Source: JADMIH01 sp035274425
GTDB taxonomy: Bacteria > Chloroflexota > Chloroflexia > QHBQ01 > JADMIH01
NCBI GenBank assembly: GCA_035274425.1
Contig: DATEOC010000023.1
Span: 1-64,000 of the forward strand
Length of the DNA: 64,000 nucleotides
Direction: 5' to 3'
Each line of letters begins with the position of its first letter. The stretch's first letter is position 1. The position numbers and the translations under genes are program-made. Under the pieces are notes generated by a model. The model had not been told where the DNA came from, made no database searches, and worked only from the letters and a program-made list of their open reading frames with translations. This document shows positions 8,130 through 17,174 of the stretch, piece after piece.

Positions 8130-9509
8130 TTAGGCGACGTTTGCTGCCTGTTCCATTGGGATAAATGCGTCGGCGGATGCCTCTTCTTCTACCTTGTCTT
8201 TGAGAGTCAAGTTGGGGAGGGCGATCCACGCTAACGCGCCCGCTATAACTAGCGTCACGCCTGATATGGAGAAGACCAGGGGAATACCCAGCGTCGCGCC
8301 GAGCACGCCCGCCAGTCCCATCGAGGTGATGGACGCAACCTCCGTAACCGTGCCGATACCCCCACCCACACGCCCTAACTGGCTGTTAGGGACGACTATC
8401 TGCATGAGGGTGGACGAGCCTGTGTTGATCGGCGCGACGAACAGCCCCACCAGGAACATAACGGCCACGATGAGCCAGTAGTCGGGCAGGTAGCCCAATG
8501 GGACCGTAGCAATACCCGCGAGGATGAGACCCCACACGACAAACCATTTTGGCGCGAGGTGCGAGAGGAAGTTGCCCACCGCCACGCTGGCTATTGCCAT
8601 CCCCGCGAAGAAAGCGATGTCTATAATACTGAAACGCCAGGCAAGCTCCGATTCATTCGTGAAGCCTAAATTGACCTTGAGGAACGCTACCCACAGGACG
8701 TTCAGCGCGCCTACCCCCAACATTGTTACCGCAAATACCACAGTCAGCGTCGCCATAGTCCGGCTCAGTAAGAGCGCTTTGAGGCCGACTCGTAACTCTT
8801 CCAACACTTTTGAGAGTTCGGATTTTGGATTTTCGATTTCGGAATTGGTTGTGATGGCCGACTTGCGGGGCATCGTGATGGCGAGGAGGGCCAGGGCTGA
8901 GACGAGGAAAGATACGGAGTCTATTACAAAAGCTATCCACTGGTTGCCGTTGCCCACCAGGGCGAAGGTAGAGCCTGCCAGCGCGGGACCCACGAAGAAG
9001 GCCATAGTCATCGAGGTTTGGGAGAGGGCATTTGCCGACATGAGATGCTCGGTCGGCACCAGGTTGGGGATGAGCGCGCCCTTGGCGGGGTTGAAGAAGG
9101 CTCCCACGGTGGACATGGCGAATGCCAGTGCGTACATCAGCAGCAAGTTCTTCGACATGAACGCGGGTATCATGCCCAGCGTGAGGGCCATCCGAAGCAT
9201 GTCGGAGACAATCATCGTTCGGCGGCGGTCCCACCTGTCTACGAAGATCCCCGCCAGCACTCCAAAGAGGAGGCGTGGCAGGGTAAGGGCTATCATAACG
9301 CCCGAAACGTTGCCCGTGACCGAGGCCGGGTCTTCGGAGAAGCCGCTGACCACTACCATAATAGCCAGGAAGGCAAAATAGTCGCCCACCTGGGATACGA
9401 TCTGCCCTAACCAGAGGTTACGAAAATTACGATTCCGCAGTATGGTGACAAACGTCACGCGCTCCGCGCCTTTTGCTCCAGCTTCTTTCTCTTCAACAAC
9501 CTGCGCCAT
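8130..9509 (-). CDS. MFS efflux transporter (MFS_3/EntS type)
   Basis: 459 residues with about twelve membrane helices and the motif-A loop GIFVDRWDRRRTM between helices 2 and 3, matching the MFS_3 branch that includes enterobactin and macrolide exporters. The central loop between helices 6 and 7 holds a stretch like NSEIENPKSELS encoded by a 7-bp repeat array at 8813-8847. The ATG at 9509 is preferred to an in-frame GTG 9 bases earlier because GGAG is then 10 nt away rather than touching. Substrate unknown. The upstream gap to the next gene on this strand holds two long hairpins. Confidence 0.85.
   Translation of the reverse strand: MAQVVEEKEAGAKGAERVTFVTILRNRNFRNLWLGQIVSQVGDYFAFLAIMVVVSGFSEDPASVTGNVSGVMIALTLPRLLFGVLAGIFVDRWDRRRTMIVSDMLRMALTLGMIPAFMSKNLLLMYALAFAMSTVGAFFNPAKGALIPNLVPTEHLMSANALSQTSMTMAFFVGPALAGSTFALVGNGNQWIAFVIDSVSFLVSALALLAITMPRKSAITTNSEIENPKSELSKVLEELRVGLKALLLSRTMATLTVVFAVTMLGVGALNVLWVAFLKVNLGFTNESELAWRFSIIDIAFFAGMAIASVAVGNFLSHLAPKWFVVWGLILAGIATVPLGYLPDYWLIVAVMFLVGLFVAPINTGSSTLMQIVVPNSQLGRVGGGIGTVTEVASITSMGLAGVLGATLGIPLVFSISGVTLVIAGALAWIALPNLTLKDKVEEEASADAFIPMEQAANVA
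8813..8847. repeat. Heptad array inside the MFS transporter gene
   Basis: GATTTTG, GATTTTC, GATTTCG, GAATTGG: four 7-bp units in frame within the cytoplasmic loop between helices 6 and 7. Confidence 0.7.
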
Positions 9510-9617
9510 CTTGCTCACTCTCCTCTCTTCTCTCAGGAGGATGATACCCTGCTACCGATGCCACGTCAATCGGTCTTTGGGTGGATACCCCCTCCTCATA
9601 TAGGGCAGCTGAAAAAT

Positions 9618-9652
9618 CATCAACAAAATCACCTGCGGTGATTTTGTTGATG
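9618..9652. terminator. 16-bp perfect hairpin
   Basis: Arms at 9618-9633 and 9637-9652 with a 3-nt loop. The arm shares CATCAACAAAAT with the hairpin at 543-597. It lies between two minus-strand genes and, with the next hairpin, forms a double terminator. Confidence 0.65.
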
Positions 9653-9668
9653 AAAATTGCCGTCCTTA

Positions 9669-9711
9669 GAAAGAATAAAGCTGGTCGCTTGGCGACCAGC
9701 TTTATTCTTTC
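9669..9711. terminator. 20-bp perfect hairpin terminator
   Basis: Arms 9669-9688 and 9692-9711 around a TTG loop, with A-rich and T-rich outer arms. It begins 9 bases beyond the stop codon of the propeller protein gene on the minus strand and is its likely terminator. Confidence 0.75.
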
Positions 9712-9719
9712 CATCTCTA

Positions 9720-11642
9720 TTAGGGTTGGAGGCCCCAGTCGGGGTGGTTGTCCACGCCTGTCTGGATTGTTATCTTCTCCGGGTTCTCACCGTTGATGCC
9801 CATGATGTACAGCTCCAGGTTGCCGCTGCTGCGGTCTGAGGAGAAGACGATGCGGCTGTCATCGGGGGCGTAGCTCGGGTCCCAATCGGGGAAGGTGTTG
9901 TTGGTGATGCGGGTCTGCTCTTCACCACCCGTGCGCATGGTGTATATCTCCTGGTTGCCGTCGCGGTTGGAGACGAAGGCGATGCGGTTGCCCCGGTTGT
10001 TCCACTGAGGGAGGAAGTTTTCGCCTGCGGTGGTGACAGGGCCTGTGAGGGCGGTGCCGTCAGGGTTCATCGTGTATATCTGCGCCGTGCCGGAGCGCCT
10101 GGAGGTGAAGACGATGCGGTTGTTCGTGCCCCAGGAGGGGTCGCTATCGGCACCTGCCAGGAAGGTGATGTTCTGCGGCTGCCCACTGCCGTTGGAGGGC
10201 ATCACGAAGATATCCTCCTGGCCGCCATCTCGCATAGAGACGAACGCTATCTTCGAGCCGTCGGGGGACCAGACGGGCTTGTAGTCTCGTGCAGCGTTAT
10301 TGGTCAGGCGCTGTGGAGCTTGGCCGTCCGCGTTCATGACGTATATCTCTTCATTACCGTCGCGGTCGGAGGTAAAGGCGATCTTGGTGTAGTCGGGCGA
10401 GTACATCGCGTAGTCGTTGTTGGACGAGATGCTGCTTGACGTTAGGTTGATACCGCCCGTGCCGTCGCCCTTGACGCGCCAGATCTGCTTCTTACCCGTG
10501 CGCTCCGAGGTGAAAATCACGGCACCCTGGGTGATTACGTTGGGTGTTGATGTGGCAGTGGCAGTGGCGGTGCCGGGCGTACCCGGAGTGTTGCTTGGGC
10601 CGGGCGTATTCGAGGGGCCAGCCGTATTGGTCGCAGCGGGCGTAGAGGTGGGGCCGCCAGGCGTGTTAGTCGGGCCGGGCGTGCCGGGTGTTGAGGTAGG
10701 CGGGGTCCCTGTGGGTTTGCCGAAGTCCTTGTAGCGCCAATCATAATAGTGCTGGCCGATGTTGCCCATCTCGACCTGGAAGGTAGGAGGGTTGGTCGGG
10801 ACGTAAGTGAGGACGCGGCGCTCGTATGCCTGGATCATCACGTTCTGCATCGTGCCCTGGATTTTGACGCGGGTCCAGTAGGCGTCGGAGACAGGTAGGC
10901 CGGAGGCGTAGAACCAGGGGTCTATGAGGCGCTTGCTTACGATCTGGCCCGTCTCGCTGATGGGGCCGGTGGCGTTGAGGAAGTTCCAGAAGGCCGTCGG
11001 TATGTTGTGGCCGGTGGTAGGCTCAAAGTAGGCAACCTTGGCGAGCGGGAAGGCGGCCTTTGAGGGGTCGTCGCCTACCTGGCCCGCTTTGTTGATGGTC
11101 GCGGTGGCGAACTGGTCAACGCGGGGAGGCTGGCGGTGGTCGCCCCGGCGGGTGTTAGAGACTGACAAGAATGAGGTATATGTAGGGGCGTCGTTGTCGT
11201 CTATGTCGCCTGAGATCGGTATATTGGCAGAGAAGCGGTCAACGAAGGCGTTATTCCCAATCTGCATCTGGCCGCTGATAAGCTCGATGGTGAGCAGGCC
11301 GTTAGTGACGAAGAAGGGGGAGTTAGGGTCGCCAGTCGGGTTGTTCAGCTCCATGCGGGACTTGTCGAAGTACTGCACGAGGCGGGTCTGCGTGCCTGAG
11401 GGAGCGTCTACGTACTGCTCCTGGGCAGCGGCGCTAGGCGCGGGACCCCAGAAGAAGGTGCGGCTCACCTGGCCGGAAGCGACGATGGAGTCGGTGCGGT
11501 CCCATACGCGCTTGAAAGCGGGATGAGCGAAGTCTACCGCCGCGGCAGGCAGGGCGTTGAGAAGCATCGTTGCAACCAACATAGTGCTGGCGATGCTAAC
11601 GCCGACGCCCGCTTTGGCGGTGTTGCGTTGCCTGAAATTCAT
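9720..11642 (-). CDS. Secreted protein with TolB-like PD40 beta-propeller
   Basis: 640 residues. A signal peptide (residues 1-35, ending PAAAVDF) is followed by an N-terminal domain of about 270 residues. A Thr/Pro/Gly-rich linker comes next at about 305-365 (repeats of TPG, NTPGPS). The C-terminal propeller is built of PD40/WD40-like blades (YSPDYTKIAFTSDRDGNEEIYVMN and five further copies). This architecture is frequent in Chloroflexota cell-surface proteins; TolB-type propellers bind proteins or glycans. AGGAGG lies 6 nt before the ATG. The function of the N-terminal domain is unknown. Confidence 0.85.
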   Translation of the reverse strand: MNFRQRNTAKAGVGVSIASTMLVATMLLNALPAAAVDFAHPAFKRVWDRTDSIVASGQVSRTFFWGPAPSAAAQEQYVDAPSGTQTRLVQYFDKSRMELNNPTGDPNSPFFVTNGLLTIELISGQMQIGNNAFVDRFSANIPISGDIDDNDAPTYTSFLSVSNTRRGDHRQPPRVDQFATATINKAGQVGDDPSKAAFPLAKVAYFEPTTGHNIPTAFWNFLNATGPISETGQIVSKRLIDPWFYASGLPVSDAYWTRVKIQGTMQNVMIQAYERRVLTYVPTNPPTFQVEMGNIGQHYYDWRYKDFGKPTGTPPTSTPGTPGPTNTPGGPTSTPAATNTAGPSNTPGPSNTPGTPGTATATATSTPNVITQGAVIFTSERTGKKQIWRVKGDGTGGINLTSSSISSNNDYAMYSPDYTKIAFTSDRDGNEEIYVMNADGQAPQRLTNNAARDYKPVWSPDGSKIAFVSMRDGGQEDIFVMPSNGSGQPQNITFLAGADSDPSWGTNNRIVFTSRRSGTAQIYTMNPDGTALTGPVTTAGENFLPQWNNRGNRIAFVSNRDGNQEIYTMRTGGEEQTRITNNTFPDWDPSYAPDDSRIVFSSDRSSGNLELYIMGINGENPEKITIQTGVDNHPDWGLQP

Positions 11643-11875
11643 CTATATCCTCCTATTTTCTCTTTCTAGTTGGGGACCATAGCGCGGTACGGGTCTCGAT
11701 TATCGTGAATATTTCGGGTCCCACAAGCATAACGACTCACGCCCAAAAGGGTTGCACGGTGGCTTTGAGCGAGTATAGCACTCAGCCCAGCGCACATATT
11801 GGTTTTCCACCTGCAATTCTCTATTTTTGGCTTTCCTTTTTCCTATCGAGCGTGGAAAAGTAGTCTCTATTATCC

Positions 11876-11904
11876 TTGACTATTTAGAACGTATGTGCCA
11901 TAAT
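11876..11904 (+). promoter_or_regulatory. Sigma-70 promoter for AlkZ-like gene
   Basis: TTGACT at 11876-11881, a 17-bp spacer and CATAAT at 11899-11904. The predicted +1 is near 11911, which rules out the first in-frame ATG at 11903 and supports the start at 11933. Confidence 0.7.
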
Positions 11905-11932
11905 GAGGCCTCGATGCCAAAGTGAGGGGAAA

Positions 11933-13084
11933 ATGAAAGTGATGTCATGGGCTGAGGTCTGCGCAAGGCGGCTTGAGCGTCATGCGCTATCTGCTCCATC
12001 GCACAACGCGCGGCCCGCTGATATAGTCAGGGCTATGTGTGGCGCGCACGCGCAGGTTATGTCCGCCGCCGAGCTGTCTATTGGACTGCGCATCGCCGGT
12101 ATCACGAGCGCGGCTGTGCGGGAAGCGCTGTGGATCGAGCGAAGCCTGGTCAAAACACGCGGGCCTCGTGGCACCGTGCACCTGCTCCCCTCAGAGGACC
12201 TGCCGATGTGGACCGGTGCCCTATCCGCGCTCCCGCCTTCTCGCAACGTCAATAGCAAGGATGCGCTGCTGACGCCTGAGCAGACCGAGGAGGTCATCGA
12301 GGCGATCACGGACGCGTTGGAGAAGGCCGAGCTGACCGTTGATGAGTTGACCGACGCGATAGTAGAGCGTACCGGACCGTGGGCCGGGGAGTTGGTCATG
12401 CCGGCTTTCCAGGGGATGTGGCCCCGGTGGCGCTGGGCCGAGGGGACGGCGTCTAACAGGGGCGCGCTCTGCTTCGGCCCCAACCGGGGGCGCAAGGTCA
12501 CATACACCAGCCCCCGCCGTTGGCTACCCGGGTTCCGCCCTGGTGAGGGACAGGCCGCACTCGCCAGCCTCCTCAAGAGCTACCTGCATTCGTATGGACC
12601 CGCCACGCCTGAGCATTTCGCCCGGTGGCTGTCGGTGCCTTCGCGCTGGGCGACGGAGCTGTTCGACGCCCTTTCAGGTGAGCTGGAGCAAGTCGAGGTC
12701 GGCGGCAGCGTAGCGTGGGTGGTGGCCGGGGATACGGCTGCGCCGTCCACAGCGCCCCAGGGAGTGCATTTGCTGCCCTACTTCGATGCCTACGTAGTGG
12801 GGTGCCACCCGCGCGAGTTGCTCTTCCCTGGCCGGGCTTACGAGCGGGCGCTGTCGGGAGGCCAGGCGGGTAACTTGCCGGTGCTGCTAGTTGATGGTGT
12901 GGTCGCGGGGCTGTGGCACCAACGCCGCTCCGGCCGGAAGCTTGAGATCACGGTAGAGCCATTCGGCCAGCTTACCCCCGCACAGCGCCGCGAGCTTGAC
13001 GGCCAGGTGGAGCTTGTCGGGGAATTCCTTGAAGGCACTCCTCAATTGACCATAGGCCCTGTGACCATTGGCCCACATGCATAA
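11933..13084 (+). CDS. AlkZ-like winged-helix DNA glycosylase family protein (HxQ type)
   Basis: About 383 residues of the HTH_42 family, whose characterised members AlkZ and YcaQ excise bulky or cross-linking alkylated bases. Near residue 40 the sequence reads GAHAQVMSAAELSIGLR, with H-A-Q in the place of the catalytic QxQ motif; an HxQ variant is known in this family. A winged-helix tandem follows (TRGPRGTVHLLPSEDLPMW) and then LLPYFDAYVVGCHPR. The start at 11933 has GAGGGG 3 nt upstream and lies downstream of the promoter. It is first in the plus-strand array. A second paralogue lies at 45364-46443. Confidence 0.75.
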   Translation: MKVMSWAEVCARRLERHALSAPSHNARPADIVRAMCGAHAQVMSAAELSIGLRIAGITSAAVREALWIERSLVKTRGPRGTVHLLPSEDLPMWTGALSALPPSRNVNSKDALLTPEQTEEVIEAITDALEKAELTVDELTDAIVERTGPWAGELVMPAFQGMWPRWRWAEGTASNRGALCFGPNRGRKVTYTSPRRWLPGFRPGEGQAALASLLKSYLHSYGPATPEHFARWLSVPSRWATELFDALSGELEQVEVGGSVAWVVAGDTAAPSTAPQGVHLLPYFDAYVVGCHPRELLFPGRAYERALSGGQAGNLPVLLVDGVVAGLWHQRRSGRKLEITVEPFGQLTPAQRRELDGQVELVGEFLEGTPQLTIGPVTIGPHA

Positions 13085-13100
13085 GACGACAGGAGGAACC

Positions 13101-13559
13101 ATGATTGAGCAGAACGAAGAGGTCCTGGACAGCCCGACAGGGTGGGTCGCGAAGCATATACGCACCTATGTCGAGAGCGGGGGTGAGAGGGGACATAAAT
13201 ATTCCGGCCTAGACAGTCTGTTGTTGACCACTCGTGGTCGCAAGAGCGGTAAGCTCCGGCGCACAGCTTTGTTTTACGGCCGTGACGCTGATCGCTACGT
13301 GCTGGTAGCCTCGAATGGCGGTTCGGCAGGCAATCCGCTCTGGTATCTTAACCTCCTTGAGGAGCCTCTGGTGGAGTTGCAGGTCGGTAAAGATATATTC
13401 AGCGCGCTGGCCCGCCCCGCCACCGAGGAGGAGAAGCCGGCGCTATGGCAGATAATGATCGCTATAATGCCCCAGTACGAGGGGTTTCAAAGCAAGACCA
13501 AAAGGGACATCCCGGTGGTAGTCGTGGAGCGCACAGACGAGCCGGATACGGTATCATAA
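13101..13559 (+). CDS. Ddn-type deazaflavin/F420-dependent nitroreductase family protein
   Basis: 152 residues with the split-barrel signature of the Ddn family: LLTTRGRKSGKLRRTAL near residue 38, then VLVASNGGSAGNPLWYLNL and VELQVGKD. Family members use F420H2 (some may bind other cofactors) to reduce nitro compounds or quinones. The ATG at 13101 follows AGGAGG by 6 nt; an earlier in-frame ATG overlaps the previous gene. Neighbouring PPOX and BBE oxidoreductases suggest a redox cluster. Confidence 0.85.
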   Translation: MIEQNEEVLDSPTGWVAKHIRTYVESGGERGHKYSGLDSLLLTTRGRKSGKLRRTALFYGRDADRYVLVASNGGSAGNPLWYLNLLEEPLVELQVGKDIFSALARPATEEEKPALWQIMIAIMPQYEGFQSKTKRDIPVVVVERTDEPDTVS

Positions 13560-13614
13560 TCGGTGACGTGAAGCGCAGAATGGTGGAATAGAACTAAGCA
13601 AAAGGAGAAAAAAG

Positions 13615-14139
13615 ATGGCTAGTAATGAAAAGGAACCGGTAGCTGAGCAGATGCTTAGTGACGAGGATGCGACGGTGATCCCCTGGGCGGAGGTACGCGA
13701 GCATACCTCCAATGGAGGCACGTACTGGCTGGCGACGGTGCGCCCGGACGGCCGCCCGCACGTGGTGCCTATAGGAGCTATCTGGATGGATGGCACGCTC
13801 TATTTCACCACAGGTCAGGGCACCCAGAAAGAGAAGAATATAGAGCACAACCCGCACTGCGTCATCACCCTGGCCACCGGCGAGTTCGACCTGGTGTTTG
13901 AGGGCGAGGCTGCGAAGGTCGCAGATGAAGAGAAGCTCCAGCGCCTGGCCGCGGTCTACTCGGCACCCGATAATGGATGGCCCGTCACCGTGCGCGATGG
14001 CAAATTTGACGCTCCTTTCAGCGCGCCTACTACAGGTCCGGCCCCGTATGAGGTGTACGAAGTGACCCTCACAGTCGCATTCGCCTTCGGCACCACAGAG
14101 GAGACGGCCACCCACCCTACCCGCTACCGGTTCCAGTAG
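13615..14139 (+). CDS. PPOX-class (pyridoxamine oxidase-like) flavin/F420 protein
   Basis: 174 residues. The split-barrel core is marked by GTYWLATVRPDGRPHVVPI and the IWMDGTLYFTTG strand pair, followed by KEKNIEHNPHCVITL and a C-terminal segment ending RYRFQ. Members bind FMN, F420 or haem; which applies here cannot be decided. AAGGAG is well placed before the ATG. It lies 55 bases after the Ddn-type gene on the same strand. Confidence 0.85.
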   Translation: MASNEKEPVAEQMLSDEDATVIPWAEVREHTSNGGTYWLATVRPDGRPHVVPIGAIWMDGTLYFTTGQGTQKEKNIEHNPHCVITLATGEFDLVFEGEAAKVADEEKLQRLAAVYSAPDNGWPVTVRDGKFDAPFSAPTTGPAPYEVYEVTLTVAFAFGTTEETATHPTRYRFQ

Positions 14140-14173
14140 AATTAGCCTGACAAATAACAATAGGAGAAGAGAA

Positions 14174-15547
14174 ATGCTAGTTGAAAACAAGAACGCCATC
14201 ATCTCTGACTTGCGCGCCGTTCTCAAGGGTCGGGTGATCACGCCGGAGGACCCAGGCTACGACGAGGCGCGCACCGTCTTCCTAGGTTCGATTGACCGCA
14301 GGCCGGCAGCCATCATACGGGTCGCGGACGCGAACGACGTCTCGCGTGTCATCTCGCTCGCACGCGAGACGGGGCTTGAGCTTGCGGTCCGTAGCGGAGG
14401 CCACAGCGCCGCGGGTCACGGCGTTACCGATGGGGGAATCGTGCTTGACCTCTCGGAGATGAAGGTGCTGGAGATCGATGTCGAGCGACGCACGGCGTGG
14501 GCCGAGACGGGCCTGACCGCAGGCGAATATACGAATGCGGTGGGAGCCTATGGCCTCGCGACAGGCTTCGGTGACACAGGCTCGGTTGGTATCGGGGGGA
14601 TCACGCTGGGAGGCGGCATCGGCTATCTCGTTCGCAAGCACGGTCTCACAATCGACTCCCTCATCGCCGCCGATATAGTGACCGCTGACGGCCAGCTCCT
14701 CCACGTGGACGCCGAGACGCATCCAGACCTCTTCTGGGCGATACGCGGCGGCGGGGGCAACTTTGGCGTCGCGACCCGTTTCCAGTTCCGGCTGTGCGAA
14801 GTTGGCACGGTTGTGGGCGGCATGATGATACTACCGGCAACGCCCGACATCATCGCCTCGTTTATCAGCGAGTCGGAGGCCGCACCGGAGGAGCTGACGA
14901 CTATCGTTAACGTCATGCCCGCGCCGCCGATGCCGTTCATATCCGCCGAGCATCACGGCAAGCTGGTCATTCTCGCCTTGATGACTTACGCCGGTGGGGT
15001 CGAGGAGGGCCAGCGTGCCATCGCGCCATTCCGCGCGCTCGCTACGCCAATCGTTGACATGGTCCGGTCAATGCCCTACCCACAGATATACCCACCGGAT
15101 GAGGAGGGCTACCACCCTGTCGCGATAACGCGCACGCTCTTCATGGATGTCATTGACCGCGACGTGTCGGAGAGGATCATCGATCACCTAAAGGCCTCGA
15201 CGGCGGTGATGGCCGTGGCGCAGCTCCGGGTGCTGGGTGGGGCTATGGCCCGCGTTCCTGTTGAGGCTACCGCCTTTGCCCACCGCAAGAGCCGGATCAT
15301 GGTGAACGTCGCGGTGATTTATGGGCAGCCTGACGAGTCGGCGGTGCATGAGGTCTGGGCCAACAGCTTCGCGGCGGCGCTACGCCAGGGCGACGCCAGA
15401 GCGTACGTCAACTTCCTCGGCGATGAGGGCGAGTCGCGGGTCCGCGAAGCCTACCCTGGGCCAACCTGGGAGCGACTCGCGGCGATCAAGCGTCGCTACG
15501 ACCCGACTAACCTCTTCCGGCTCAACCAGAACATCCCACCGGTATAG
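14174..15547 (+). CDS. FAD-linked oxidase, berberine-bridge-enzyme family
   Basis: 457 residues. The PCMH FAD-binding domain occupies about residues 40-215, with VRSGGHSAAGHG supplying the His that usually carries the covalent 8-alpha FAD bond. The GDTGSVGIGGITLGGGIGYL segment follows. The Cys that makes the second (6-S-cysteinyl) flavin bond in bicovalent members is absent there, so FAD is probably singly linked. A C-terminal BBE module ends YDPTNLFRLNQNIPP. Such enzymes oxidise alcohols, sugars or alkaloid-like substrates with O2. AGGAG precedes the ATG. Confidence 0.88.
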   Translation: MLVENKNAIISDLRAVLKGRVITPEDPGYDEARTVFLGSIDRRPAAIIRVADANDVSRVISLARETGLELAVRSGGHSAAGHGVTDGGIVLDLSEMKVLEIDVERRTAWAETGLTAGEYTNAVGAYGLATGFGDTGSVGIGGITLGGGIGYLVRKHGLTIDSLIAADIVTADGQLLHVDAETHPDLFWAIRGGGGNFGVATRFQFRLCEVGTVVGGMMILPATPDIIASFISESEAAPEELTTIVNVMPAPPMPFISAEHHGKLVILALMTYAGGVEEGQRAIAPFRALATPIVDMVRSMPYPQIYPPDEEGYHPVAITRTLFMDVIDRDVSERIIDHLKASTAVMAVAQLRVLGGAMARVPVEATAFAHRKSRIMVNVAVIYGQPDESAVHEVWANSFAAALRQGDARAYVNFLGDEGESRVREAYPGPTWERLAAIKRRYDPTNLFRLNQNIPPV

Positions 15548-15594
15548 GAACTTACACGTAAACGGACAAAGCCAATCTTAAAAGGAGATAAACG

Positions 15595-15963
15595 ATGATT
15601 ACGCAATTCGCAGGCGCATCAATCTGGAGCGAGGACCTGAATAACCTCCTGCCGTTCTACCGGGACGTGCTGGGCCTCAAGGTGGGCGAGGTATCAGAGG
15701 GCTTCATCATTCTGGGCCAGGCTTCGCCAGAGTCCCCGGCACTGGGGCTGGGCACGCACAGCGAAGTACACGGCCACAATCCCGACCCGGCGCGCCACAT
15801 GGTGGGCCTGGCGAGCGACGACCTCACGGCGGACTGGGAGCGACTGAAGGAGGCAGGGGTCGAGTTCATCCAGGACCCCACGGACTACGGTGACATATTG
15901 CTGGCGACCTTGAAAGACCCCGAAGGAAACCTGGTCCAGCTCTGGCAGTTCCGCGATAGCTGA
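15595..15963 (+). CDS. VOC/glyoxalase-fold protein
   Basis: 122 residues in two beta-alpha-beta-beta-beta units. WSEDLNNLLPFYRDVLGL opens the first and a second repeat carries VEFIQDPTDYGD and LKDPEGNLVQLWQF, where the final Glu/Gln positions are those that bind metal in this fold. Roles in the family range from glyoxalase to dioxygenase to antibiotic binding, so function is open. AAGGAG precedes the ATG. Confidence 0.85.
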   Translation: MITQFAGASIWSEDLNNLLPFYRDVLGLKVGEVSEGFIILGQASPESPALGLGTHSEVHGHNPDPARHMVGLASDDLTADWERLKEAGVEFIQDPTDYGDILLATLKDPEGNLVQLWQFRDS

Positions 15964-16048
15964 AGGGCCTCGCCATCATGCCACTACGCGACGGAAGCGT
16001 AGCAGCGGCAACGTGGGCTTCGACATTCAGGAGTGGTGAATAATGCAG

Positions 16049-16106
16049 ATGTAAGGGCGAGATAATATCCTCTTGTTCCAGGGCGCGATAAATCTCGCCC
16101 CTACAT
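16049..16106. repeat. REP-like palindrome (GTAGGGGCGAGAT family)
   Basis: ATGTAAGGGCGAGAT and its complement ATCTCGCCCCTACAT bracket a short loop. This is the first of several TAGGGGCG...CGCCCCTA palindromes, the others being at 17900, 32535, 33257 and (inside a gene) 39735. Confidence 0.7.
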
Positions 16107-16195
16107 GCCTTTCTCTTTGTTACCGCCCATAAGAGATTTACTCTTATTCTACTTTTGCTATAAAGAAATCTTATCGCAAATCATGCGATTATCTA

Positions 16196-16225
16196 CTGAC
16201 ATGTGACCGTAAGGTAACATATAAT
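16196..16225 (+). promoter_or_regulatory. Promoter of leaderless ArsR-SRPBCC operon
   Basis: CTGACA at 16196-16201, an 18-bp spacer and TATAAT at 16220-16225. The ATG at 16232 falls at the expected +1, so the message appears leaderless. Confidence 0.65.
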
Positions 16226-16231
16226 GATGAC

Positions 16232-16564
16232 ATGGAAACAGAACATCTGTTCAAGGCTCTGGCTGATCACCATCGCCGCCATCTACTAGATTTGCTCTCC
16301 CAAACTGACGGGCAGACCCTCAACGAACTGTGCGCGCACCTGCCGATGACCCGCTTTGGTGTGATGAAGCACCTGGGCATCCTGGAGGAAGCCGGCCTCA
16401 TTACGACCCGCAAAGTTGGCCGTGAGAAGCTGCACTACCTCAACCCGGCCCCCATGCAAAACGTCGCAGATTGGGTTGAGCGCTATCGCCGCTTCTGGGA
16501 AGAGAGCCTTGACCGCCTGGAGGATGTCCTCCATGAAATCCAATCAAAGGAGAAAAAGCCATGA
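16232..16564 (+). CDS. ArsR-family regulator paired with SRPBCC protein
   Basis: 110 residues, a compact winged helix: LFKALADHHRRHLLDLL, then LNELCAHLPMTRFGVMKHLGILEEAGLI and a wing with RKVGREKLHYLNP. It ends in the WxxxLDRLExxL helix typical of regulators that sit directly upstream of AHSA1/SRPBCC proteins. Its stop overlaps the next start by ATGA, implying translational coupling. No Cys metal site is seen, so a small organic ligand is likely, perhaps one bound by the partner. Confidence 0.88.
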   Translation: METEHLFKALADHHRRHLLDLLSQTDGQTLNELCAHLPMTRFGVMKHLGILEEAGLITTRKVGREKLHYLNPAPMQNVADWVERYRRFWEESLDRLEDVLHEIQSKEKKP

Positions 16565-17031
16565 AAAAGACCACTATTATCGCTGAACCGGGAAAGCAGG
16601 AGCTCGTCATCACACGTACCTTCGACGCGCCACGAGACCTGGTATTCAAGACGATCACCGACCCGACTCTTGTCCCGCAATGGTGGGGGCCGAAGCGCTT
16701 CGCCACCATCGTTGACAAGATGGAGATGAGACCGGGAGGTATCTGGCGATACGTTCAGCGCGATTCCGAGGGGAATGAGCACGCATTCCACGGCGTCTAC
16801 CACGAGATTGCGTCGCCGGAGCGGATTGTCCAGACCTTCGAATATGAAGGTGTGCCCGGCCACGTATCGCTCGAAACGGTGAGGCTTGAAGAGCAGGATG
16901 GCAAGACCAGGTGGACCAGTACAGCCGTCTTCCAGTCACTTGAGGACCGGGACGGGATGATGCAATCTGGGATGGAAGGCGGGGCCATCGAGCTTATGGA
17001 CCGTCTCGCCGAGCTTGTAGAGAAGGCCTGA
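16561..17031 (+). CDS. SRPBCC/AHSA1-domain protein
   Basis: 156 residues forming one START/Bet v1-like fold. It opens ELVITRTFDAPRDLVFKTIT, continues PQWWGPKRF and closes WTSTAVFQSLEDRDGMMQSGM, a standard AHSA1 pattern. Such proteins bind hydrophobic ligands in a helix-grip pocket. Coupled to the ArsR regulator by a 4-bp overlap, a widely repeated pair in bacteria in which the regulator is thought to control the binding protein. Confidence 0.88.
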   Translation: MKKTTIIAEPGKQELVITRTFDAPRDLVFKTITDPTLVPQWWGPKRFATIVDKMEMRPGGIWRYVQRDSEGNEHAFHGVYHEIASPERIVQTFEYEGVPGHVSLETVRLEEQDGKTRWTSTAVFQSLEDRDGMMQSGMEGGAIELMDRLAELVEKA

Positions 17032-17174
17032 TTTTCAGCCGCTACCAGCAGATGCAAACAGAGTACCTTACCAAACATTTCTTTCACTTTCTATTTGGTT
17101 GGTCCCAATCCAATAAAAAGTGGAAGAAATTCTCCTCCCTTCCAGGGGGCTTAGAGATATATTGAGGAGTGACC

